From Herbidospora solisilvae (lineage in GTDB: Bacteria; Actinomycetota; Actinomycetes; Streptosporangiales; Streptosporangiaceae), in contig NZ_WXEW01000005.1 of assembly GCF_009901565.1 (NCBI RefSeq), forward strand, positions 547,176-611,175: a stretch of 64,000 nt of DNA. The letters run 5' to 3'. A model generated the notes under the pieces. That model was not told where the DNA came from. It saw nothing but the letters and a program-made list of their open reading frames with translations, and did not search any database. Shown piece after piece: positions 1-8,532 of this stretch (position 1 is the first letter of the stretch; each line of letters starts with the position of its first letter). Both the position numbers and the translations under genes were made by a program.

Positions 1-3000
1 GCAAGCAGGCCGAGCACTTCACCGAGACCGGCCGGGTTGAGGGCGGCACCGGCACGGACACCCCCGGTGTCCAGTCGGAGACCACCACCGACCCGCTGGG
101 CGGCAACCAGAACATCGGCTTCACCAACGACGGTGACTTCTGGGCCTACAACCCGGTGAACCTGTCGGGCATCGACTCGGTCAGCCTCCGCGTCTCGTCC
201 GCCGGCCCCGGCGGCACGGTGCAGATCAAGACCGGCAACCCCAACACGGGCACCCTGGTCGGTTCGGTCGACATCACCCCCACGGGTGGCTGGCAGACCT
301 TCAAGGACGTCTCGGTCCCGCTGACCAACGTCCCGACGACCACCGCTCCGCTGTACTTCATCGTCCGCAAGCCGGCCTCCGCCGGTAACGGCGACTACCT
401 GCTCAACTTCAACTGGGTCGACTTCGTCGGCAAGGGCGTCACCGACAACCAGCGTCCGACGGTCACCGCGACCGGCACCCCGCTGACCGGCACCGCGCCG
501 CTGCAGGTGGCCTTCACCTCCACCGCGACCGACCCCGACGGCAACACCCCGCTCACGTACAAGTGGAACTTCGGCGTCACCGGCGCCCCCCAGCCCACCA
601 CCGCGAACGCGAGCTACACCTACAACGCGCCCGGCACCTACGTCGCCACCGTCACGGTGACCGACGCCAAGGGCTCGTCGAACACCGCCTCGGTCAACGT
701 CAAGGTCGAAGCGCCGAACGTCACCTGCTTCTCGGGCCGCTCGGACGACTTCCTCGGCAGCGACCTCAACCGCAACCGCTGGTCGGTTCTCCGTGAGAAC
801 CAGGACCTCAAGGTCGTGGACGGCTCGCTGGTCATCCCGACCTCGCTGACCGACATCTACGGCACCAACAACGACACGCCGGTCACCAACATCGTGCTCC
901 AGCCGCTCCCCTCGGGTGCCTGGACCGCGACCGCCAAGGTCACCATGCGCGCCGACCAGCAGTACCAGCAGGCCGGTCTGGTCGTGTACGGCGACGACGA
1001 CAACTACGCAAAGATGGTCATCCAGGGTCGTGCCGCGAACGCCACGCCTGACCACGCGCAGCGTATCTTCCAGTTCATCCGCGAAGAGGCGGGCGTTCCC
1101 AACGAGGTCACGGCGAGCAACACCGCCAACCTCGGAGACGCCTTCCCGGACACGTTCTACGTCCGGTTCTCCAGCAACGGCAGCAACCTGAACGCCTCCT
1201 ACTCGGCCGACGGCACCACCTTCACGGCGATGTCGGAGACCAAGCAGCTGGCCGGCATCACCAACCCGCGCATCGGCCTCGCGTCCTTCGCGAACACCGG
1301 TCAGCGCGCGGTCGTGGACGCCAAGTTCGACTGGTTCAGCATCACGCCGGACGACACCGCCGGTAACATCGACCCGAACGACGACTTCAACGGCACCACG
1401 ATCGACCCCTGCCGCTGGAACGCCATCGTCCGTCCGGACTCCACCACCGCCAAGGTCACCGGCGGCAACCTGGAGCTCACCACCGTCACCGGCGACATCT
1501 ACGGCACCGGCAACTCCGGTACGAAGAACTTCATCCTCCAGACCGCGCCCACGGGCGACTGGACCCTGGAGACGAAGGTCGACGCCTCGGCGCTGAGCGA
1601 GCAGTACCAGCAGGGCGGCCTGATGGTGTACACCGACGACGACAACTACGTGAAGTTCGACCTGCTCACCACCAACGCGCCCGGCGCGACCGTGGTGCGT
1701 GGCGTCGAGCTGCGTAGCGAGGTCGCCGGCACCGTCCAGAACCCGCAGCCCAACGCCAACCCGGGCACCGGTGTGGTCTGGCTGCGCCTGAAGAAGACCG
1801 GCACGGTCTTCCAGGGTTCGTACTCGACCAACGGCACCACCTGGACCGACATGTCGGCGACCGTCAGCAACACCGCGGTCGGCACTCCGAAGATCGGTGT
1901 CTACACCATCGGCACCAACCAGCAGGCTGCGAAGACGGTCAAGTTCGACTACTTCACGCTGACCAAGCCGACTGTGGCCGACACCACCGCTCCCACCACC
2001 ACCGCCACCACCACCCCGACGGCGCCCAACGCCGCCGGCTGGTACACCTCCGCGGTTCTGGTCAACCTCGCCGCCACCGACAACTCGGGTGGCAGCGGCG
2101 TCGACAAGACCGAGTACCAGATCGACGGCGGCGCCTGGACCACGTACACCACCGCGTTCTCGGTCGCCGGCGACGGCAACCACACCGTGAACTACCGGTC
2201 GGTGGACAAGGCCGGCAACACCGAGACCGCCAAGTCGCTCGCGCTGAAGCTCGACGTGACCGCTCCCGTCACCACCGCGGACTTCCTCCCGGTGAGCCAG
2301 GACACGGTCCCGGTGACCCTCGCGGCGACCGACGCCACCTCGGGTGTCGAGAAGATCGAGTACGCCCTCGACGGGGGCGCCTGGACCGCCTACACCGCTG
2401 CGGTCAACGTCAGCGGCGTCGGCGAGCACCAGCTCCAGTACCGCGCCACCGACAAGGCCGGCAACGTCGAGGAGACCAAGGCCGCCACCATCAAGATCGA
2501 GGAGACCGAGCCGACCATCCTCATCTCCGGTGTGTCCGAGGGCGCCTCGTACGGTGACAGCACCAACGTCACCATCGCGTGGGAGGTGGCGGGCACCGGC
2601 ATCAAGACGGTGACCGGCACGCTCGACGGCCAGCCCGTCACGTCCGGCTCGGTCCAGGAGCTCTACCGCCTGGCCCTCGGTGAGCACACGCTCACCGTGG
2701 ACGTCACCACCAACGCGGGTGGCACCTACTCGCAGTCCGTCAAGTTCAAGACCACCACCTCGACCGATGACATCTCGGCCCTGATCTCGCGCTTCAAGGA
2801 CGCCGGTCAGCTGACCGCGACCGCGGCCGCGAAGCTTCAGGACGACATCAACAAGGTCATGGTGTCGGAGGACAAGGAGCGCGAGCGCGACCAGGTCAAG
2901 ATCGTCAAGAAGCTCACCCGCTTCATCGAGGCGGTCAACGACCCGAAGGTCGTGAACAACGCCGTCGTGAAGGCCACGTTCATCCGTGACGCCAACGCGC

Positions 3001-3032
3001 TGATCGTTGCGAACGGCGGCAACCCGGTCTAA
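1..3032 (+). CDS. Secreted multidomain surface protein (CBM6-like, PKD, OmpL47, FIMAH), 5' end outside window
   Basis: The reading frame is open from the first complete codon (base 3), so the gene begins upstream. Domains in order: a CBM6-like beta-sandwich (about 1-430); a PKD domain (about 450-715, with YKWNFG and GTYVATVTVTD); two copies of a DUF1349/LamG-like module (about 720-1350 and 1375-1960, each with a DDF(L/N)G start, an EQYQQGG-type core and DDDNY); two OmpL47-type repeats (about 1985-2490, TEYQIDGGAWTTY and IEYALDGGAWTAY); an Ig-like stretch; and a C-terminal helical FIMAH-type domain (about 2765-3030). Such proteins are exported and often carry ThuA or sugar-dehydrogenase catalytic domains at the N-terminus; that part is not visible. 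Substrate is unknown. A strong hairpin follows the stop. Confidence 0.85.
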   Translation, partial: KQAEHFTETGRVEGGTGTDTPGVQSETTTDPLGGNQNIGFTNDGDFWAYNPVNLSGIDSVSLRVSSAGPGGTVQIKTGNPNTGTLVGSVDITPTGGWQTFKDVSVPLTNVPTTTAPLYFIVRKPASAGNGDYLLNFNWVDFVGKGVTDNQRPTVTATGTPLTGTAPLQVAFTSTATDPDGNTPLTYKWNFGVTGAPQPTTANASYTYNAPGTYVATVTVTDAKGSSNTASVNVKVEAPNVTCFSGRSDDFLGSDLNRNRWSVLRENQDLKVVDGSLVIPTSLTDIYGTNNDTPVTNIVLQPLPSGAWTATAKVTMRADQQYQQAGLVVYGDDDNYAKMVIQGRAANATPDHAQRIFQFIREEAGVPNEVTASNTANLGDAFPDTFYVRFSSNGSNLNASYSADGTTFTAMSETKQLAGITNPRIGLASFANTGQRAVVDAKFDWFSITPDDTAGNIDPNDDFNGTTIDPCRWNAIVRPDSTTAKVTGGNLELTTVTGDIYGTGNSGTKNFILQTAPTGDWTLETKVDASALSEQYQQGGLMVYTDDDNYVKFDLLTTNAPGATVVRGVELRSEVAGTVQNPQPNANPGTGVVWLRLKKTGTVFQGSYSTNGTTWTDMSATVSNTAVGTPKIGVYTIGTNQQAAKTVKFDYFTLTKPTVADTTAPTTTATTTPTAPNAAGWYTSAVLVNLAATDNSGGSGVDKTEYQIDGGAWTTYTTAFSVAGDGNHTVNYRSVDKAGNTETAKSLALKLDVTAPVTTADFLPVSQDTVPVTLAATDATSGVEKIEYALDGGAWTAYTAAVNVSGVGEHQLQYRATDKAGNVEETKAATIKIEETEPTILISGVSEGASYGDSTNVTIAWEVAGTGIKTVTGTLDGQPVTSGSVQELYRLALGEHTLTVDVTTNAGGTYSQSVKFKTTTSTDDISALISRFKDAGQLTATAAAKLQDDINKVMVSEDKERERDQVKIVKKLTRFIEAVNDPKVVNNAVVKATFIRDANALIVANGGNPV

Positions 3033-3060
3033 CCGGTAGTCGCAGTACAACCTTGATAGA

Positions 3061-3096
3061 GGGTGCCCCGCGCGCCGTTGTGCGCGCGGGGCACCC
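3061..3096 (+). terminator. Strong intrinsic terminator hairpin
   Basis: A perfect 15-bp inverted repeat (3061-3075 with 3082-3096) closes a 6-nt loop and is followed by GTGTTTTG. It lies 28 nt after the stop of the large surface protein and ends 34 nt before the next ATG, so it either ends the first transcript or attenuates the second gene. Confidence 0.85.
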
Positions 3097-3130
3097 GTGT
3101 TTTGTAAGGCAGATGAAGGGACCCCCACGA

Positions 3131-3688
3131 ATGAACAAGGCACTGAGGTACGCCCTGGCCGTCGTGCTGGCCGGTCTCGGCCTGCTGCTCGGCGCGCAGC
3201 AGGCCATGGCCGCGGCGGACGGCCCGATCAAGCTCGAGGTCGCCGGCGACGGCGGCCGCAACGTGAACGTTTTGGTGACCTGGAAGAAGGACGGCACCCC
3301 CGTCACCGACGTGGTCGCCGCGACCCTGTTCGCGGAGAGCGCCGACGGCAGCCGTACCTTCGGCCCCGTGCCGCTGATGTCGGCCCCCGAGGGCCAGAAC
3401 CTCTACAACCCGTCCGAGCCCCTGCCGGACGGCGAGTGGAAGGTCACCGTGAAGGCCACGAAGCCGAGCAAGGCCCAGGCCTCCATCAAGGTGACCTCGG
3501 GCGAGGTCGCCAACGTGCCCACGACCGAACCGCTGACGACGGCCAAGATGGCCGAGCGCGCGGCGGCGGCCGACGAGAGCGCCTCGGAACTCCCGCTGCT
3601 CCAGATCGGCATCATCGGCGGCGCGGTCGTGGCCGCGGTCGTGGTGTTCTTCGTGCTGGTCCGAAGCCGGCGCGCGCCGGTGCGTTAG
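3131..3688 (+). CDS. Small secreted protein with C-terminal membrane anchor
   Basis: 185 aa. The ATG at 3131 was chosen because it has a GAAGGG ribosome site about 10 nt upstream and opens a clear Sec signal peptide (NKALRY, hydrophobic core, AMAAAD cleavage region); the longer frame upstream runs through the terminator. The mature part is a short beta-rich domain (KVTVKATKPSKAQ, probably an Ig or CopC-like sandwich), then an Ala/Glu-rich linker, one transmembrane helix (IGIIGGAVVAAVVVFFVLV) and a short basic cytoplasmic tail. The topology is type I surface protein. It probably works with the large surface protein just upstream. I do not recognise a named family. Confidence 0.75.
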   Translation: MNKALRYALAVVLAGLGLLLGAQQAMAAADGPIKLEVAGDGGRNVNVLVTWKKDGTPVTDVVAATLFAESADGSRTFGPVPLMSAPEGQNLYNPSEPLPDGEWKVTVKATKPSKAQASIKVTSGEVANVPTTEPLTTAKMAERAAAADESASELPLLQIGIIGGAVVAAVVVFFVLVRSRRAPVR

Positions 3689-3710
3689 ACGCAGGCGCGA
3701 TCTCCGGAGG

Positions 3711-3743
3711 GTGACGCCTCGTGCGTCAGGCACGAGGCGTCAC
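3711..3743. terminator. Bidirectional terminator between convergent genes
   Basis: A perfect 14-bp inverted repeat (3711-3724 with 3730-3743) around a 5-nt loop. It lies between the rightward membrane-anchored protein (stop 3688) and the leftward TIR gene (stop 3848) and could serve both. No long T-run is visible. Confidence 0.7.
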
Positions 3744-3847
3744 GCCGGAGGGCACGTCGTCGGGCGAGACGTCACACCTGCCGTCGGCGTCGGCGGTCGC
3801 GAGCAGGACGAAGGGGGAGTGCGCGCGCTCTGGGCGGTGGTCACGCA

Positions 3848-5224
3848 TCACGGCAGGTGAGGGCCGATGCCCCGCTCGTAGGACTCCTGGTCGCCGAAGT
3901 CGCCGGCCGTCAGCCAGTCGCCGCCCGACAGGTCGACGGGACAACCCGCCAGCTTCAGCCGGTGGGCCAGCCGGGTCCGGAACAGCACGTCGTCGGAGAC
4001 GGTCACGAAGTTGCGCGCGTCGATGTCGCTGATCGGCCGCATCGCGCCGAACGTCAGCACGACCAGGTGCCTCGGCCGCAGCGCGTACGCCATGCCGAGT
4101 TCGATCAGCACGTTCGGGCGGGCCTGGGAGACCGGGCGCTCCGGCCCGAAGTCGGGGTGCAGGTGGACCACGTCGTCGGGCGTCATCAGCACCACGATCG
4201 CCTGGACGTACGGCATGGTCTGGAGCAGCACGTCGCCGATGTACGGCCACGGCTGCCCGCCCGTCCGCGCGACCAGCGTCTCCCAGTCCAGCGGACGCAG
4301 GTCGAGCGCCCGGAGCAGCGTGAAGACGGCGTCGCGGGCCTGGAGGTCGCGCCCGTGCACGACGAACACGTCCCGGCCGCCCACCTCGGGCACGACGACG
4401 GCCGGGTCGATCGAGTCGTGCAGGTACCGTGCGTCGTCGTCGAGCCGTTCGACCAGAGACCTCGCCAGTTCGGCGTCGTCGGCGAACGGGCCGCCCTGGA
4501 GCAGCAGCGGGGACACGTCGAACGACCGGAGCATGTTGTCGGCCGCGATGTCCACGCTGCGCCGCATCCGGCGGATGTCGCCCACCCGCCGCCCGACGTC
4601 GAAGGTGCCGGGCACCGGCCGCCCGCCGCCCTCGCGGAGCCAGACGCCCAGCTCGTAGCGCATCGTGGCGGCGTGCAGGAGATACCTGGCCAGCGGCGGG
4701 ATCTGGGGGGTGCCCCGGCTCCAGACGAAGGAGCCGGCGATCGGGTCGTCGTCGAAGGCGATGAGGAAGCGGCGGGTCCGGCGGTAGTCGACGTCTCCGC
4801 CGCGCTCCCAGATCGCCAGGCCCTCCGACGTCGTCACCGGGCCGATCCAGTGGGGCTCCGACCGGACCCCGCCGCCGTGGGCGAGGAAGAGCCGGGCCTC
4901 GCCGAGAAAGTCGCGGTGGCCGACCACCTCCGACCATTCGGCGTCCCAGGTCTGCCAGTCACCCCCGGTCAGCCCCACCGACAGGACGAACACGCCGTGG
5001 TGGACCCGCACGATCGCCTGGCAGTCACCCCGCCCCGCCGCGGCGAGCGCCGCCTCGGCCCCCGCCGGATAGCCGCTCGCCACGGGCACCTCAAGGGGCA
5101 GGTCGAGGATCTTCTCGGTCAGCCCGAACGCCTTCCGGCACGCCGCCCACAGCTGGCGGAAGGCGGGGGCCGATTCGAGGGTGGCGTACAGATGGACGAC
5201 GAACTGCTGCTCCACGGCGCTCAC
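3848..5224 (-). CDS. CATRA-N-like protein fused to a C-terminal TIR (CAP12/Pycsar-type) domain
   Basis: 458 aa from the GTG at 5224, chosen because it overlaps the stop of the small upstream gene as GTGA; the frame upstream of that is Arg-rich non-coding sequence. Residues about 5-205 resemble the CATRA-N domain (FVVHLYATLES, then GEARLFLA, SRGTPQIPPLARYLLHAA). CATRA modules are described in predicted NTP-dependent conflict systems of multicellular bacteria. A helical linker follows. Residues about 284-425 match the TIR type found in CBASS Cap12 and Pycsar effectors: DVFVVHGRD, then AIVVLMTPDD, and NVLIELGMAYAL with the candidate catalytic Glu375. TIRs of that type usually degrade NAD+ on activation. 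An NAD-depleting immune effector is the inferred role; the sensed signal is unknown. No protease or STAND partner is visible next to it. Confidence 0.7.
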   Translation of the reverse strand: MSAVEQQFVVHLYATLESAPAFRQLWAACRKAFGLTEKILDLPLEVPVASGYPAGAEAALAAAGRGDCQAIVRVHHGVFVLSVGLTGGDWQTWDAEWSEVVGHRDFLGEARLFLAHGGGVRSEPHWIGPVTTSEGLAIWERGGDVDYRRTRRFLIAFDDDPIAGSFVWSRGTPQIPPLARYLLHAATMRYELGVWLREGGGRPVPGTFDVGRRVGDIRRMRRSVDIAADNMLRSFDVSPLLLQGGPFADDAELARSLVERLDDDARYLHDSIDPAVVVPEVGGRDVFVVHGRDLQARDAVFTLLRALDLRPLDWETLVARTGGQPWPYIGDVLLQTMPYVQAIVVLMTPDDVVHLHPDFGPERPVSQARPNVLIELGMAYALRPRHLVVLTFGAMRPISDIDARNFVTVSDDVLFRTRLAHRLKLAGCPVDLSGGDWLTAGDFGDQESYERGIGPHLP

Positions 5225-5391
5225 TTCTTCGGGCCGGACAACGCGTGGACCAGCTGGTTCAATCGTTCCCGCACGGGTGGAGGCGGCGGCACGACCGGCG
5301 TTGAGCCGATCGTGTCCCGGCGCCCGGGGGTCACCCGCCACTGGGCGATGTCGGTGACGAGGTCGAGTAAGTCGTCGTGTGCGTCGGTCAC
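5221..5391 (-). CDS. 56-aa CATRA-associated small protein
   Basis: A short frame with GTG start at 5389-5391 and TGA at 5221-5223 that overlaps the following GTG as GTGA, so the two genes are translationally coupled. The product starts VTDAHDDLLDLVTDIAQW, has a proline run (VVPPPPP) in the middle and a C-terminal amphipathic helix (RERLNQLVHAL). A GAAAG element lies just before the start. The pattern DLLDLVTDIAQWRVTP is like the small partner proteins encoded beside CATRA proteins. It probably binds the N-terminal domain of the downstream TIR fusion as a regulator or chaperone; that is inference. It is short and easy to overlook. Confidence 0.65.
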   Translation of the reverse strand: MTDAHDDLLDLVTDIAQWRVTPGRRDTIGSTPVVPPPPPVRERLNQLVHALSGPKK

Positions 5392-5412
5392 AGTCTTTCG
5401 ATCGGCGCGGGG

Positions 5413-6441
5413 CTACCCGGCGTTTCGCAGGGCCGCCTCGACCGCCTCGCGCACGCGGGCGTCCTCGCGCTCCTTGCGCCGCGACCGTCGCCCCCGCATC
5501 ACCACGAACCAGCCCGCCACGACCGCGGCGAGCACCACCAGCAGGGCGAGCTGGGTCCACGGCAGCGCCCACGCGCCGGTGGTGGCCAGCACCGGGTCGA
5601 GCGAGGTCGTCGCGCCCGACGCGTCGGTCAGCAATGGCATGACGACCGTCGTCGCGGCCAGCCGGAACGCCGGGACCACGCTCTTCACCGGGACCGACAT
5701 CCGCCAGGTCTCACCGGGCAGCAGTTCCGGGGAGCCCGCGATGTCGCCGGCGTCGGACGACAACCAGCCGAACGGGCCGGCCACCGACATGGTCTGCTTG
5801 GCCGACAGCACCGCGTTGCCGGTGTTGTGGAGCGTGTAGCTGATGGTGGCGTCGCCCGGCGCGAAGGGGTTGAAGGTCCCTGAGTAGTGCATCTTCACGT
5901 CTTCGACGGTCAGGCCGGGCTTGAGCTCGCCGCTGACGCGGAGCTTGATGCGGATGCCGAGCCGCCGGTCGACGTTGATGCCCTCGGCGGTCGCCTCCTG
6001 GGTCAGGGAGGTCAGGACGCCGCCCACGTAGTCGCCGGGCGGGGCGTTGCTGGGCACGTTCACCGAGAACGGGATCCGGGCCGACCTGCCCGGCTCGATC
6101 GTCACGGACGCGCGGCCGGCGTGCACCCAGGCGCCGACGCCGATCGACTTCTTGTCCTTGGCCAGCAGGTCGAGCCGGCCGGTGTCGGTGGTGTAGCCGT
6201 CGGCGGCGTACACCGACAACGTCAGGGGGGTCTTGCCCCGGTTGGCGACGAGCAGGCCGTCGTCCAGGCGGGCGCCGGGGTTGATCGAGTACGTGTAGCT
6301 GGAGCGGTCGGCCCCGAAGCCGTTGGCGTCGGTCCGGACCGTCCAGGCGACGTCGCCGTCGGCGGCGAGCACGGGGGCGGCCGGAAGCACGATGATCGCG
6401 CAGGCGGAGAACAGGGCCAGGGCGGTACGGAACAGGCGCAT
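5413..6441 (-). CDS. Secreted DUF916/WxL-interacting-type envelope protein, C-terminal TM
   Basis: 342 aa. The ATG at 6441 has an AAGGA site 6 nt upstream and begins a Sec signal (RLFRTALALFSACAIIVLP, cleavage near VLAADG). The first domain (WTVRTDANGFGADRSSYTYSINPG, SVNVPSNAPPGDYVGGVLT) is the beta-sandwich seen in DUF916 and WxL-interacting peptidoglycan-binding proteins. A second Ig-like part (ISYTLHNTGNAVLS) follows, then one transmembrane helix near the C-terminus (LALLVVLAAVVAGWFVV) and a basic, charged tail. It is probably attached to the membrane facing the wall. It lies 58 nt downstream of the metallophosphoesterase gene on the same strand and may be its partner. Confidence 0.75.
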   Translation of the reverse strand: MRLFRTALALFSACAIIVLPAAPVLAADGDVAWTVRTDANGFGADRSSYTYSINPGARLDDGLLVANRGKTPLTLSVYAADGYTTDTGRLDLLAKDKKSIGVGAWVHAGRASVTIEPGRSARIPFSVNVPSNAPPGDYVGGVLTSLTQEATAEGINVDRRLGIRIKLRVSGELKPGLTVEDVKMHYSGTFNPFAPGDATISYTLHNTGNAVLSAKQTMSVAGPFGWLSSDAGDIAGSPELLPGETWRMSVPVKSVVPAFRLAATTVVMPLLTDASGATTSLDPVLATTGAWALPWTQLALLVVLAAVVAGWFVVMRGRRSRRKEREDARVREAVEAALRNAG

Positions 6442-6499
6442 CTCGGATCCTTCGCAAGGTGAGCGCCCGATCCGGGACGCCCACCCCGCACTCAAGGGA

Positions 6500-8443
6500 C
6501 TAGCTGGACAACGCGGTGATGGTCAGGGTGGCGCGGTAGCCACCGGTCTCCACGTCGCCGGGGATCTTCAGGGTCAGGTCGGCGCCGAGCTTGGCGACGC
6601 CCTTCGGGTGACCCTGGTCGGCCGAGCCGAGGCCGCGCGACTTCGCGAGACCCTGGCCCTGGTCGTCGAACCCGGACACGACCGGGTTGCCGGCGCGGGC
6701 GCCGGCGCCCGCCTCGACGACCTTCGGGGTCCAGCCCAGGTACGAGCCGGCGAAGGTCTTGGCGCCGTCGCTGAAGTCGCTGACGCTGGCCGAGATCGAC
6801 CAGGGGGCCTGCGAACGACGGTTGTCGGACACGACGATCGGGTTGATCGAACCGGCGGCCTCGAAGTGGTCGCCGTTCTTCTCCTCGGCGGTGCCGAGGT
6901 CGACCAGGCCGTTGTAGCCGTCGATGGTCCAGCCGAACTCACCCGGGGCGGCGTTCGGCACGTCGACCGAGAGGGCCTGGCCCTCGCCGTTGTAGGGGTG
7001 CACGGTGACCTTGTCGACGGTGGAGCCGACCGGCTTGGCCGCCGGGTCGTTGTCGCAGGACACGCCCTTCTCGACCGCCGCGTTCGGGGCCGCGCAGGTG
7101 CCGCTGCGGAGGTTCTCCACCACGAGCTTGTCCTTGCGGACGCCGACCTTGACGTAGGTCCGCACGTGCTCCTGGTTCTGCACTGAGTTGTACCAGTACG
7201 TCGAGGGGTTCAGCGGGTCGGGGCCGTTGCCGGCGCCGGAGCTGGGCTGGTCGGTCTTCGGGGCGGAGATGTCGTAGTACTTCGAACCCGAGGCCGAGTT
7301 CGAGGTGATGTACAGGACGCCGCCGGGACCGGCCGTGACCTCGGCCGCGCCGGGCTGCTCGTCGGGGTTGGCCTTCTCGCTGTTCTTGATCAGGTACGAC
7401 CGCGAGTAGCTGTGGTCGTGACCCTGCAGCACCAGGTCCACACCGAGGCTGGAGAACGCGGTCGGGAAATCGACCCGCCGCAGCTTGGCGTCTCCGTCCT
7501 GGGCGTGCGCCGCCGGCGAGTAGATGGCGTGGTGGAAGACGAGCACCTTCCACTTTGCCTCGTTGCCGTGCTGGTTGATGACGTCGGTCACGTACTTCAC
7601 GTGGGCCGCGTCACCGCCGCCGCCCTGGGAGGTGGCGTAACTGTTGCTGTTGATGTCGATGAACAGGACGTCCTTGTAGATGAACCAGTAGTTCCCGCCG
7701 GACGTGTTCGACGCGGGGTTGCCGTTGCCGTAGAGCGGGCCCGACCGGTCCGTGTTGGGCACGGTGAAGTGCTGCTCGTACGCCTTGCTGCCGACGTCGT
7801 GGTTGCCGATGGTGGCCACCCACGGGTACCGGCGCAGGCCGTCGGGCGCGAGGAAGGCGTCCCACTGCGTCTCGGTGCCGGCGGTCTCGACCTGGTCGCC
7901 GCCCGAGACGAGCAGCTCGGCGTCGGGGTTGGCGGCGGTCGCGACGTTCACGGTGTCGACCCAGCCGGCCTGGTCCTTGGCGAGGTCGCCGGAGGAGCCG
8001 ATCTGCGGGTCGCCGAAGAACAGGAAGTCGTAGTCGCCCTCGAAGCTCTGCGTCTTGAACGCGTAGACGGGCGACCAGTTGTCGTCGGCGCCCACCCGGT
8101 AGGAGTAGGCGGTCGACTCCTTGAGGTTCGTGATGGTGGCGTGCCGGTTGAACCTGCCACCCGAAACGTTCGCCCCGCCGACGGCGTCGAAGGTGGCGGG
8201 GTTGGCCGGGAACTCGCCGTTGACGACCTGCTCGGTCGGCGCGACCTGCACCTTCTGCGCAGTGTCGGCCGAGGAGTACCAGGTCACGGTCCGCTGGGCC
8301 TGGTCGGCGCCGACGCCTAGCACGATGCCGGTGAGCGTGGCGGCGTCCGCGGCGGCCGCGGGCACCGTGGCGCTGCTCAGGGCCACAGCCAGGCCCAGGA
8401 GCGCCGCGGTGGCGCCGGTGGCCACTCGTGTCACTAATGTCAT
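6500..8443 (-). CDS. Secreted purple-acid-phosphatase-like metallophosphoesterase
   Basis: 647 aa from the ATG at 8443 (AAGGA, 7-nt spacing), with a signal peptide ending near AAADAATL. After an Fn3-like N-terminal domain comes a calcineurin-type phosphoesterase core with the metal-binding motifs in order: FFGDPQIG, SGGDQVE, TIGNHDVG, FHHAIYSP and QGHDHSYSR. These give the Asp, Asn and His ligands of a dinuclear metal centre. A C-terminal beta domain contains FGWTIDGYNGLV. The enzyme should hydrolyse phosphate monoesters outside the cell; its real substrate is unknown. Neighbours on the same strand are also exported or membrane proteins. Confidence 0.85.
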   Translation of the reverse strand: MTLVTRVATGATAALLGLAVALSSATVPAAAADAATLTGIVLGVGADQAQRTVTWYSSADTAQKVQVAPTEQVVNGEFPANPATFDAVGGANVSGGRFNRHATITNLKESTAYSYRVGADDNWSPVYAFKTQSFEGDYDFLFFGDPQIGSSGDLAKDQAGWVDTVNVATAANPDAELLVSGGDQVETAGTETQWDAFLAPDGLRRYPWVATIGNHDVGSKAYEQHFTVPNTDRSGPLYGNGNPASNTSGGNYWFIYKDVLFIDINSNSYATSQGGGGDAAHVKYVTDVINQHGNEAKWKVLVFHHAIYSPAAHAQDGDAKLRRVDFPTAFSSLGVDLVLQGHDHSYSRSYLIKNSEKANPDEQPGAAEVTAGPGGVLYITSNSASGSKYYDISAPKTDQPSSGAGNGPDPLNPSTYWYNSVQNQEHVRTYVKVGVRKDKLVVENLRSGTCAAPNAAVEKGVSCDNDPAAKPVGSTVDKVTVHPYNGEGQALSVDVPNAAPGEFGWTIDGYNGLVDLGTAEEKNGDHFEAAGSINPIVVSDNRRSQAPWSISASVSDFSDGAKTFAGSYLGWTPKVVEAGAGARAGNPVVSGFDDQGQGLAKSRGLGSADQGHPKGVAKLGADLTLKIPGDVETGGYRATLTITALSS

Positions 8444-8500
8444 TGCTTGTTCCTTATGTCGCAAAATGTTGCACAAGCGGCAGAAATGGTGTCGCTGTCC

Positions 8501-8527
8501 GGTTAACCGATCATTACGACCGGTTTA
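8501..8527. promoter_or_regulatory. Repeated CCGGTT/AACCGG elements, candidate operator
   Basis: In the 89-nt gap before the metallophosphoesterase start, the palindrome GGTTAACC (8501-8508) within CCGGTTAACCGA is followed about 10 nt later by GACCGGTTTA. The spacing suggests a dimeric repressor or activator site. No promoter boxes can be assigned with confidence. Confidence 0.3.
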
Positions 8528-8532
8528 CTGGG

